DNA from: Bin5 sp965221145
GTDB taxonomy: Bacteria; Chloroflexota; Anaerolineae; Caldilineales; Caldilineaceae
Length of the DNA stretch: 64,000 nucleotides
NCBI GenBank assembly: GCA_965221145.1
Contig: OZ244877.1
Location: 5,332,001 to 5,396,000 of the forward strand
Direction of reading: 5' to 3'
The position numbers and the translations under genes were made by a program. The notes under the pieces are model-generated. The model searched no databases. It saw only the letters and a list, made by a program, of their open reading frames with translations, and had not been told where the DNA came from. This document shows positions 17,292-24,605 of the stretch, one piece after another. Numbering within the stretch: position 1 is the first letter of the stretch; each line of letters begins with the position of its first letter.

Positions 17292-17977
17292 TGAAAATTA
17301 CGCAACTCTTTGAACAGCTGGAACTCTACAGCGAAGGCGATCCCCCATCCCACTCGCTCTTTGTCCTGGCGCGGCTGCTCGGATCGGCGGACAGGCTGCT
17401 GATCATCGATCCGCCGGTCGATGTCAGCGCCCGTTTTGGCATGGCGGAGGAGACGGCTACCCTTTTCACCTGCGCCGCTCAGGACGTCGGACTCCCGCTC
17501 GTCCAGACCCGGCCCGGCGGCGTGGCTCACATCAATGTCGGCCAACACCTTCTGGATATCTACTCCCAGCGGCACGCCCATCTGGTCCATTTCCCGGCGA
17601 TGGGCGTACTCTGTGGGGGAACGTTTGGCAGTGATCTGGCGTTGCCGGAACTGGGGGAAGGCTCGGACGGCGAGGATGAGATCGAGAGCCTGCGTCTGCT
17701 GGCGCGTCTGGTGAAGGGACACCGCCTGCAACTATACATCCCGCGCATCGGCTCGATTTCGTCGGACACGGTCGAAGTGATGGGGCGGCTGGCCGACGAC
17801 GTCAGCTATCTACACGGCCTGCGGCGTACCGTTTCGCAAGCGGCTGCGGAGGGCGCCTTCTGGAGCCGGTCCGAACAGATAGCCGCCGCGCTTCTGCCGG
17901 AAAATCGCTGCACCCCCGCCGCCGTCGCCGCCCACCGGCAGAACATCGAACGTCTTTACAACGCAATTCTGGCCTGA
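17291..17977 (+). CDS. Degenerate metallo-beta-lactamase-fold protein
   Basis: A 228-residue protein. The strand pattern ADRLLIIDPP...GVLCGGTFGSD...LQLYIPRIG resembles the metallo-beta-lactamase fold (the GDTLF-like and G-H-x-P-like strands). The metal-binding HxHxDH motif is missing, with DIYSQRHAHLVHFPAM at the corresponding place. A hydrolase without its metal site may act as a binding or regulatory partner. Start overlap with the preceding phosphorylase gene implies that the two proteins are made together. The fold assignment is by pattern only. Confidence 0.55.
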   Translation: MKITQLFEQLELYSEGDPPSHSLFVLARLLGSADRLLIIDPPVDVSARFGMAEETATLFTCAAQDVGLPLVQTRPGGVAHINVGQHLLDIYSQRHAHLVHFPAMGVLCGGTFGSDLALPELGEGSDGEDEIESLRLLARLVKGHRLQLYIPRIGSISSDTVEVMGRLADDVSYLHGLRRTVSQAAAEGAFWSRSEQIAAALLPENRCTPAAVAAHRQNIERLYNAILA

Positions 17978-17985
17978 GCTATCAG

Positions 17986-20190
17986 CTATGATCTTTCGCT
18001 GCCTTCGGGGGCAGCGAGAATCAATCGGTTTTTCGCCAGGTACGTCTCCATTTCTTCGAAGAGAGTCAACTGGGTAGATCGGAAGGGGGCTTGATCGTAC
18101 AAGACTTCCCCTTTTGTCAACATCACTTGGCTCACAAAGGAGTCTATATCATCCTCTATCCCGTCCAAAAGCTTCTTCTCCAGATTCAAATCTCTGATAC
18201 CATGTATCGCACACAGCAGACGCCCCATCAGGATGACTTTTGCATCCCCGAGAGATACCTTGATCCCGACCCCTTTGAGAGAGGCTACTTGTCTCTTCGC
18301 TGCACTGACAACCTCCGCAATGTTCAGCTCTCCACTCTGACGTGAATTGCTCTGTGACTCTTTTCGACAGACCACAATCAAATCAAGATGTATTGGCGAC
18401 TTGGCCTGCTGCAAGGGCATGGAAACTGACATTTCAGCCTTAATTGGGTAGCTCTGGACACAGACAAAACCTGCATGCCTGATGGCTTGGTGCATGGCAG
18501 CCCATCCCTCGTGGCGAGAGTGATGGTATGTAAAGATGAAAAGTCCATCAGGGCGAAGAACCCGGCGACATTCTACGAAGACACTTGTTAACTTCGCCGT
18601 AAACATATCCGGGTCTGTGTCTTGAACCTCTCTTGGGGAGCGAGTGCTATTGTTTGAAGATACCTCAAGTGTCTGATTCAGCCAGTAGTAAAAGAAATCT
18701 GCCAACTGTGAGTAATGCACGTTGTCGAAGAACGGTGGATCAGTAATGATCAAATCCACACTATTATCAGGCAAGTCAGTATAGCCCGAATCTCCGCTGC
18801 TCAGATAGACCGCCTCCGAATCCGATTGGAATTGAACAAAGTTGTTTGCAACAGGAGGCTCCAGCGGTTTGTTGATGCCATGAACTTTCGTACTCTTGGT
18901 TCCGTCCATACGCAGCTCAAACGGATCCGCTTTGTAAGCAAGTGCCCGCTCGACGCGTGAACGAAACAGGCGGGAGAACGCCCCGGAAGACTTACTGGTT
19001 CCCCATAAGTTGGCTTCTATTGGCATCATCTCTGGCTTAAGAATATGGTGGGCGAACATGTGACGCACTGCTCCGGTTCCTTCGCCTTTGAACGAGGTGA
19101 AAAGATTGTTGAACTCAAGCACGCCGGAGAAAAAGCACGCAAACAAAAGACGCAGGTCGTCGCGGTCAATGCCTCTGATCTCGTCAACCATGTGCCTGAT
19201 GCATACCAACTGTCTATCAGAGACCATCTGATGCCAATATCTGTAATTGTGCTTCAATACCTGATCGGTATTGTAGCCGGGGGCGACCGTCACTTGGGGG
19301 AAACTACCTGCTATCTCCACATACTCCGCGGCCACTTGTCGCTCGAGTTCCCTGTCCCCCTCATACAGCGGCTCATACAGTTTCTTGTCATCTCTAGTTA
19401 GAACCATCTTTGCATAGCGACGAAAATTCAGCGGGCTTTCAAGTTGCCTCATACGGTCAACGAGGCGAAAGGCATATTGACAGTGATTACAGGTAACGGT
19501 CGACCCCTTGATGTTGCCTAGGCGGGGGTCATAAGTCAGATTGCACTCCGGGCAGCACACAGTATCTGCATTAAACGTTGTTAAGTTCACCTCTCCGCAG
19601 GTAGGACAGATACTTCTGGCCATAGGGTCTTTCCTCGGGACCGCATGCCGCGAGAAAATTCGTGTTGCAAAAAGGTCGATCTCGCGGCTGCATTTCGGAC
19701 ACAACACAACTTTCACAAGAAAGTAATAGAGAACTGAGGCCTCGTCACCCTCCCGGGTCCTCGTTGTAAAGTAGGAAAGTAACGTTGGGGCCAGTTCTTC
19801 TTCCAATTTTCGAAATGTAGACAGGACTTCGACCGGCGAGTATTTTGACATAGCCGCTTTGCAGGAGAGAAAAGCAACCTGATTGATGTCACGCCCAACA
19901 ACTCTGCATCCCAGTTTGACCGCTTCTCCAACCGTGACTCCACTTCCCATGAACGGATCAAAGACTGTATTCTCGCCAAAATCATTGTCGGAGTAGTAGT
20001 GCTGCCAGAAATCTTCTGATTCGTCCAGACACGCGCCCAGAAGAATGCCCCGAAACACCGACCCCAGTCGTCTCGCCCACCACTTGTGAAGGTAATAGAC
20101 AGGGCGATAAATCTCTTTCCGCCACGACTCTCTTTCCGCAATCAGGGAGAGCTGAGAAAATGGGAAATCCGACTCAATTCGTTTACGCAT
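17986..20190 (-). CDS. DNA methyltransferase with internal zinc ribbons
   Basis: A 734-residue predicted N6-adenine or N4-cytosine DNA methyltransferase. After an N-terminal HKWWARR segment (residues 35-41) of the kind seen in DUF1156-type methylases, motif I is FDPFMGSG (77-84). An inserted block at about 160-250 has four CxxC pairs (CPKC, CPTC, CPEC, CNHC), expected to bind two zinc ions. Motif IV is TDPPFFDN near residue 485, followed by an FIFTYHHS strand. The gene is 20 bp downstream of a zinc-binding unknown and forms an AT-richer operon with two unknown proteins. No restriction enzyme is recognisable in the window, so it may be a solitary methylase or part of an undescribed modification-based defence module. 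Confidence 0.85.
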   Translation of the reverse strand: MRKRIESDFPFSQLSLIAERESWRKEIYRPVYYLHKWWARRLGSVFRGILLGACLDESEDFWQHYYSDNDFGENTVFDPFMGSGVTVGEAVKLGCRVVGRDINQVAFLSCKAAMSKYSPVEVLSTFRKLEEELAPTLLSYFTTRTREGDEASVLYYFLVKVVLCPKCSREIDLFATRIFSRHAVPRKDPMARSICPTCGEVNLTTFNADTVCCPECNLTYDPRLGNIKGSTVTCNHCQYAFRLVDRMRQLESPLNFRRYAKMVLTRDDKKLYEPLYEGDRELERQVAAEYVEIAGSFPQVTVAPGYNTDQVLKHNYRYWHQMVSDRQLVCIRHMVDEIRGIDRDDLRLLFACFFSGVLEFNNLFTSFKGEGTGAVRHMFAHHILKPEMMPIEANLWGTSKSSGAFSRLFRSRVERALAYKADPFELRMDGTKSTKVHGINKPLEPPVANNFVQFQSDSEAVYLSSGDSGYTDLPDNSVDLIITDPPFFDNVHYSQLADFFYYWLNQTLEVSSNNSTRSPREVQDTDPDMFTAKLTSVFVECRRVLRPDGLFIFTYHHSRHEGWAAMHQAIRHAGFVCVQSYPIKAEMSVSMPLQQAKSPIHLDLIVVCRKESQSNSRQSGELNIAEVVSAAKRQVASLKGVGIKVSLGDAKVILMGRLLCAIHGIRDLNLEKKLLDGIEDDIDSFVSQVMLTKGEVLYDQAPFRSTQLTLFEEMETYLAKNRLILAAPEGSERS

Positions 20191-20210
20191 CGGCGCCGTT
20201 CTGTGGGGTC

Positions 20211-20939
20211 TTAACTCGATGATGAGGAATTTGCAGGAGCGTCCACGGAATCAAATTCCTCTCTATTGTCGTGTTGATCGTCTCCTTGGTTAATCGCCCG
20301 ATGGGTGAAGAAATCTCGCATTATTCCATTCTCATCAGTCTGGCTGAGAACTCGGTTGTGCTTGCTGGCTGGCTCGGAGACAGGAGATACTTCTGGAATA
20401 TCATATTTCTTGATAATTCTGGCGCATAGTCTGCCCATGTACGGATATCCTCTAATGTGATTGCATTCTCCAAATTCCGCGCCACATATGCTGCATTCGG
20501 ATTCTCTAACAATGAACGTGCCACTAAAAAATACTGGCTTTGGAAATAGTAAATGCCCTAAATCATGTAGCCGACAAATGTATCCTTCAAGATGTGAAGC
20601 TTCCGAATGTGATTTCATCGCTTTAGCTGCCGCTAACTGTGCATTGATCAGGTGGTCCCATGCTGCACCTGGATCATCGCGTTTTAGGGCGAGGTAGAAG
20701 CGAAATTCCTCGATAAGTGACTTCGCCATGAATTCAAACGCGAGGTAGGCGTTCGCGTCATCTTCGGTCTGCTCTGAAATGGCACGGTCTTTGTGGGCGG
20801 TGCATTCACTGAGAAGCTTCTCCAAGGTCTTGATGCTGCCTTCCTGAAATTCCTTGCCGCGTACAAAGATAGCGAACCCTTGAACCTGCTCTACAACATT
20901 AAGAAAGCGGTCCCGGAAGGAGTCAACTGGTCTCTTCAT
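20211..20939 (-). CDS. Unknown protein with a C-terminal zinc-binding motif
   Basis: A 242-residue protein that I do not recognise. Residues 1-130 are helical and rich in charged residues. Residues 149-172 hold Cys149-x2-Cys152, Cys159-x-His161 and Cys172 (CSICGAEFGECNH then MGRLC), a probable zinc site. The tail is disordered, ending in six serines. It starts at an ATG with AGGAAAGG upstream, overlaps the end of the preceding gene by 17 bp and is followed 20 bp later by the methyltransferase, so all three are likely one operon. A recognition or adaptor subunit for the methylase is possible but only inferred. Confidence 0.7.
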   Translation of the reverse strand: MKRPVDSFRDRFLNVVEQVQGFAIFVRGKEFQEGSIKTLEKLLSECTAHKDRAISEQTEDDANAYLAFEFMAKSLIEEFRFYLALKRDDPGAAWDHLINAQLAAAKAMKSHSEASHLEGYICRLHDLGHLLFPKPVFFSGTFIVRESECSICGAEFGECNHIRGYPYMGRLCARIIKKYDIPEVSPVSEPASKHNRVLSQTDENGIMRDFFTHRAINQGDDQHDNREEFDSVDAPANSSSSS

Positions 20940-21462
20940 TGGTGAATACCTTTCCTACAGTTTTTCTGAGTTCTGCCATCCCTTCAACTGGACCCTTATA
21001 TTCTACTTTCTTGTACACCTTGCTCCCGTCTTCCTTTTCCACGGCATTTATCATGCTGAGAGTTACCTCATTAGGTCCAGGAGTGCCCTTGAAGAAATCT
21101 GTGGCGTAGTTGGCAACGATGCTGAGTGCGAGCGATAGGAGGTGAGGGTTCTCGCTGAATAGAACTCCCCCAACGAAGAACGCCGGACAGACGAGGTCGA
21201 AACTTTTCTCGACAATAACTGGGATTTTTTGGCCTGGCTGCTCAACTCGTGTTTCAGGGATCTCGCTATTGCGGAACAGAGCCCGAAGGGTATCAACTGT
21301 GTCTTCATGAAGCAACTCGTCGAATGTAGTTGCATGCTCGAAGTTCCGCGGCAAAAATGCAAGACCTTCTGGATTATTCAGCCCCAAAAACCTTGCTCTT
21401 TCAGAAACGTCACAAAAGTCAGTTACGGTAATGATCCCCTGCCTCTGTTGTATTGTGCTCAT
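20923..21462 (-). CDS. Unknown protein, first gene of the methyltransferase island
   Basis: A 179-residue protein without recognisable family motifs. The ATG at 21462 has AGGAG eight bases upstream and is preferred. An in-frame ATG at 21501 that overlaps the ruvB stop (ATGA) would add 13 residues and is also possible. The sequence has a hydrophobic mid-segment (CPAFFVGGVLFSENPHLLSLALSIVANY) that could be one or two membrane or buried helices, and a charged C-terminus. Its end overlaps the start of the next gene. The codon use is AT-richer than ruvB, consistent with acquisition together with the next two genes. Confidence 0.65.
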   Translation of the reverse strand: MSTIQQRQGIITVTDFCDVSERARFLGLNNPEGLAFLPRNFEHATTFDELLHEDTVDTLRALFRNSEIPETRVEQPGQKIPVIVEKSFDLVCPAFFVGGVLFSENPHLLSLALSIVANYATDFFKGTPGPNEVTLSMINAVEKEDGSKVYKKVEYKGPVEGMAELRKTVGKVFTNEETS

Positions 21463-21497
21463 GGTGTTGTTCTCCTGATGTGAATATACCTTGTCGT

Positions 21498-22631
21498 TCA
21501 TTCCGCTCCGCCCCCGAACAAACTCCTTTGCTCCGGCGAATCCGGATAGGCCGCGCCAACGTGCGCGTAGGCTGCCCTTGTGGCCATGCGCCCGCGCGAG
21601 GTGCGCTCCAGAAAACCCAGTTGCAGCAGGTAGGGTTCCACCACATCCATGATCGTATCGTCTTCCTCACTGATGCTGGCCGCCAACGTCCCAAGCCCGA
21701 CCGGGCCGCCGCTGAACTTGCTGACAATGGCGTCCAACACCCGCCGGTCCAGATCGTCCAGCCCCAAATGGTCGATCTCATGTACGGCCAGCGCTTCGTC
21801 GGCCAGGGCAACGGTAATGCTGCCGTCGGCCCGCACTTGGGCATAGTCGCGTACACGGCGCAGCAGCCGCAACGCCACCCGCGGCGTTCCCCTGGCGCGG
21901 CGCGCGATCTCGGCCGCGGCGGCGATGTCGATAGGCGTGTCCAACATCGCCGCCGCGCGGGTGGTGATCGTCTCCAGCGCGTCCTGACTGTAAAAATCAA
22001 AGCGCTCGACAACGCCGAACCGGGCGCGCAAGGGCGCTGTCATGAGCGCCAGGCGCGTGGTCGCGCCGATGATGGTGAAGCGGGGCAACTTCAGACGGAT
22101 GCTGCGTGCGCTGGGGCCGCTGCCGACCGTGATGTCGAGCACAAAATCCTCCATCGCCGGGTAGAGAATCTCCTCGACCACGCGGCCCAAACGGTGGATC
22201 TCGTCAATGAACAGAATGTCCCCTTTTCGCAGGTTTGTGAGGATGGCGGCCAGATCGCCGGCCTTTTCGATCGCCGGCCCGGACGTCGGCTTCAGATTGC
22301 CCTGCATCTCATGCGCCAGAATGTGGCTGAGCGTGGTCTTGCCCAGCCCCGGCGGACCGTACAGGAGCACATGATCGAGCGGCTCGCCGCGCTGACGAGC
22401 AGCCTGCACCAGAATACGCATCTTCTCGCGCATTCTCTCCTGGCCGATCATCTCATCCAGGCTTTTTGGTCGCAACGCATAGTCGACGCGTCCGTCCTCG
22501 GCCTGTCTTTCGCCGGAAATCTCCCGCCTGCTCTGCCCTGAATGTCTCTCGCTTGCCATCCGTCGCGGGTCTGGGGCGTCCGGCAAGCCCGACCGGGCAT
22601 TGCTTTGTGTCACGCTGCGCTCATCAGCCAT
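21498..22631 (-). CDS. ruvB: Holliday junction branch-migration ATPase RuvB
   Basis: Hexameric AAA+ motor that, with RuvA, drives branch migration of Holliday junctions. The 377-residue protein shows RPKSLDEMIGQ, Walker A GPPGLGKTT, Walker B LFIDEIHRL, sensor-1 IGATTR, the arginine finger region ARFGVVERFDFY, and a C-terminal winged helix (LGFLERTSRGRMAT). The ATG at 22631 is preferred over a TTG at 22643. It has a longer, low-complexity N-terminus than usual (about 45 residues before YALRPKSL). ruvA and ruvC are not next to it. The stop overlaps a possible start of the following unknown gene. Confidence 0.96.
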   Translation of the reverse strand: MADERSVTQSNARSGLPDAPDPRRMASERHSGQSRREISGERQAEDGRVDYALRPKSLDEMIGQERMREKMRILVQAARQRGEPLDHVLLYGPPGLGKTTLSHILAHEMQGNLKPTSGPAIEKAGDLAAILTNLRKGDILFIDEIHRLGRVVEEILYPAMEDFVLDITVGSGPSARSIRLKLPRFTIIGATTRLALMTAPLRARFGVVERFDFYSQDALETITTRAAAMLDTPIDIAAAAEIARRARGTPRVALRLLRRVRDYAQVRADGSITVALADEALAVHEIDHLGLDDLDRRVLDAIVSKFSGGPVGLGTLAASISEEDDTIMDVVEPYLLQLGFLERTSRGRMATRAAYAHVGAAYPDSPEQRSLFGGGAE

Positions 22632-22737
22632 GGTCACATCCAATCAGGCATGGTAAGAACGATTGTGCTATAGATAGTATACCAAAGGGACACGGGGAGC
22701 AAAACAGCGAATAATGATCATACGCCCCTTTTCGCAT

Positions 22738-22842
22738 AGGTGCATCCGAGATTTTTGGGCGATGATGGCAGGAGCCGTTGCGTTGGCAGGTTGGCCTGAC
22801 CTGTAGTTGACAGGAGGAATAGATTCCCAGGTCTGGATGCGG
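22738..22842. repeat. Probable decayed relative of the small mobile elements
   Basis: The left end GGTGCATCCGAGATTTTTGGG and the inverted right end (CCCAGGTCTGGATGC) resemble the GGGTGCATCCCAGATTTGGGG end of the 102-bp element at 23220-23321 and give a similar total length. The interior is unrelated and there is no flanking duplication, so this is an old or different subtype. Confidence 0.4.
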
Positions 22843-23219
22843 AGGTATTGACGGCGGGGTTGACAGTTTTTTGTAGTGGCGCGCCAATGGAAGACAAGTC
22901 CGCCAAAGAATCATCAAAAGGATTGGTTGGATGCGCTACCGCTGCGCGCGCCCAGAGGGCACCCGAGCGCCAGTCGTAAATGCGCTACCGCTTCACTATA
23001 TGAGCGCGATTTTACTAAACGTTCAGGAAAAAATGTCCGCTTTGTCCGCTTTTACCCCCCCCCGACTACTATACGAAGTGGAACGTCTTGTTTGCGTTTG
23101 CGGAGGCCGTCGCTGCCGGCAGGCGGCCAGGGAGTGCAACGGGGTCTGGCTCGGTCGGATGCCTGCTCGACCGACATTGTACCACACTCTTGTACTGGTG
23201 CGCGGCCGGGCCTCTCACA

Positions 23220-23321
23220 GGGTGCATCCCAAAATGGGGGTGAGTTTCTGGCTACCTCTGGGGAGTTACACTGTGTCCCTCAGCCCGCTACTCTGGACAA
23301 CCCCAAATCTGGGATGCACCC
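23220..23321 (-). mobile_element. 102-bp MITE-like element, family 1, copy 3
   Basis: Opposite orientation to the copies at 29 and 5558 and more diverged inside, but exactly 102 bp long. The terminal 12 bp GGGTGCATCCCA are perfectly inverted at the two ends. It is flanked by a perfect 8-bp direct repeat CTCTCACA at 23212-23219 and 23322-23329. It shares the interior sequence GCCAGAAACTCACCCCCATT (read on the minus strand) with the other copies. Confidence 0.85.
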
Positions 23322-23329
23322 CTCTCACA

Positions 23330-23453
23330 GGGCGTATTCCAGATCATTGGGGAGATTTGCCTGACCATTGGCGGTTTCGACCAGGTCGATGGGTTTGGCC
23401 TCACTTGACGGACAATCAATTGGCATGCACCCACAATAATCCTGGATACACCC
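23330..23453. repeat. Fragmentary element ends next to MITE copy 3
   Basis: Begins GGGCGTATTCCAGATCATTGGGG directly after the target duplication of copy 3 and has two candidate inverted ends (TTGGCATGCACCC at 23432 and CCTGGATACACCC at 23453). No flanking duplication is found. Likely degraded remnants of related elements. Confidence 0.35.
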
Positions 23454-23468
23454 GGGCGCATAACCGCT

Positions 23469-23497
23469 TTGACGGAAAGCGCAAATGCTGCTATAAC
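23469..23497 (+). promoter_or_regulatory. Promoter of the TraR/DksA-type gene and upp
   Basis: TTGACG at 23469-23474 and TATAAC at 23492-23497 with 17-bp spacing, 46 bp upstream of the ATG at 23543. This is the best consensus promoter of the region. Confidence 0.65.
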
Positions 23498-23542
23498 ATC
23501 TCCCACATTTCATACTATCTCTGTGAATATGAAGGAAATATC

Positions 23543-23920
23543 ATGCCGAAGAAGCCAAAAACTGATCGCAAACGATTGCTGGCCAACCTTGAACAGGTGA
23601 ACGAAGAGTTGGAACATCTGCGTAATCTGATGCAAGGTGAAGTGGATGTTGAATTGGACGAAGGCGACACGGAGATCGTCGAACGGGAGAAAACCGCTGC
23701 TCTGATCGCAGTGCTGGAGCGTCGTCAGCAGGACATCGAACACGCTCTGCGCGTGATTGAGTTGGGGCAATACGGCATCTGCGAACGCTGTGGTGAACAG
23801 ATCCAACCTGAGCGCCTGGAAGTTAAACCTGACGCAACCTTATGTATGAACTGCCAGCGGGAGGTCGAATCCATCAACCGCCGCAACCGCGCGCCGCGCG
23901 CTGCGCCGACCCGCTGGTAG
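23543..23920 (+). CDS. TraR/DksA-family C4 zinc-finger protein
   Basis: A 125-residue protein. A long coiled-coil hairpin (residues about 1-85, rich in Glu, Leu and Lys) precedes a C4 zinc finger ICERCGEQI...LCMNC, the layout of DksA/TraR proteins that enter the RNA polymerase secondary channel. The acidic coiled-coil tip of DksA (DxxDxA) is not evident, so a DksA-like transcription role is uncertain; many Chloroflexota proteins of this type are uncharacterised. The ATG at 23543 follows GAAGGAAA. upp follows 21 bp downstream. Confidence 0.85.
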   Translation: MPKKPKTDRKRLLANLEQVNEELEHLRNLMQGEVDVELDEGDTEIVEREKTAALIAVLERRQQDIEHALRVIELGQYGICERCGEQIQPERLEVKPDATLCMNCQREVESINRRNRAPRAAPTRW

Positions 23921-23941
23921 GCGCAATCTCCAAGGAACCCA

Positions 23942-24598
23942 ATGGCCAACAATCTGTTTGTCTCTGTCCATCCACTGGTCGAACATAAAATTACGCAACT
24001 GCGGGATGCGACGACCGACTTCCGCCCATTCCGTTCCATTGTCGCTGAATTGGCAATGATCCTAGCCTATGAAGCCACCGCCGATCTGGCCACGCAGTCG
24101 GTGGAGGTGCAAACACCGCTTACGACCACGACCGGCAGCAAATTCGACGAGCGGGTCGGCCTGGTGCCGATTCTGCGCGCCGGCCTGGGGATGGTGGATG
24201 GCATGCTCAGCCTCATCCCCCAGGCCGAGGTCTGGCACCTGGGCTTCTATCGCGACGAGGAAACGCTGCAACCGGTCATTTATTACAACAAACTCCCTGA
24301 CGATCTCTCCACGCACACCTGCTTCGTGCTCGATCCGATGTTGGCGACCGGCGGCTCTGCCCTAACCGCCATCGACATCCTCAAACGACGCGGCGTCACC
24401 CGCGTCAAGTTTGTCGGCCTGCTGGCCGCGCCCGAAGGTATCACCGCGCTCCAGGGAACCCATCCCGATGTAGCCGTGCATGTGGCCGCCGTGGATGAAC
24501 GGCTGACCAACGCGGATGACGCCGCCGACGGTTTCCCGCCCGGTTTTATCTGGCCCGGCCTGGGGGATGCAGGGGACCGCCAGTTCGGAACGCGATAG
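23942..24598 (+). CDS. upp: Uracil phosphoribosyltransferase
   Basis: Salvages uracil to UMP with PRPP. The 218-residue protein is of normal length and shows HPLVEHKITQLRD at the start, VPILRAGLGMVDG, FYRDEETLQP, the PRPP-binding loop VLDPMLATGGSALTAID, and the uracil-binding C-terminal part (YGTE-type region here as WPGLGDAGDRQFGT). It is cotranscribed with the zinc-finger gene and converges on the fucosidase gene, leaving only 7 bp between stops. Confidence 0.95.
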   Translation: MANNLFVSVHPLVEHKITQLRDATTDFRPFRSIVAELAMILAYEATADLATQSVEVQTPLTTTTGSKFDERVGLVPILRAGLGMVDGMLSLIPQAEVWHLGFYRDEETLQPVIYYNKLPDDLSTHTCFVLDPMLATGGSALTAIDILKRRGVTRVKFVGLLAAPEGITALQGTHPDVAVHVAAVDERLTNADDAADGFPPGFIWPGLGDAGDRQFGTR

Positions 24599-24605
24599 GC
24601 GACCG

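Larger units (their letters stand above)
22632..23542. other. Repeat-rich intergenic region between ruvB and the TraR-type gene
   Basis: About 910 bp without a credible gene. It contains a probable decayed element (22738-22842), a direct repeat of ATGCGCTACCGCT (from about 22931 and 22980), a run of nine C near 23047, an intact family-1 element (23220-23321), another element-like end (23330-23453) and the promoter of the next gene (23469-23497). It appears to be a landing zone for small mobile elements. Confidence 0.6.

Noticed and set aside
17997..18016. Hairpin CGCTGCC...GGCAGCG as a terminator between convergent genes
   Set aside because: It lies within the end of the methyltransferase coding sequence and has no T-tract on either strand, so termination is not supported.
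22931..23542. 204-codon upstream extension of the TraR/DksA-type protein
   Set aside because: The extension runs through a mobile element and the promoter at 23469-23497; the ATG at 23543 has a ribosome-binding site and gives a normal-sized protein.
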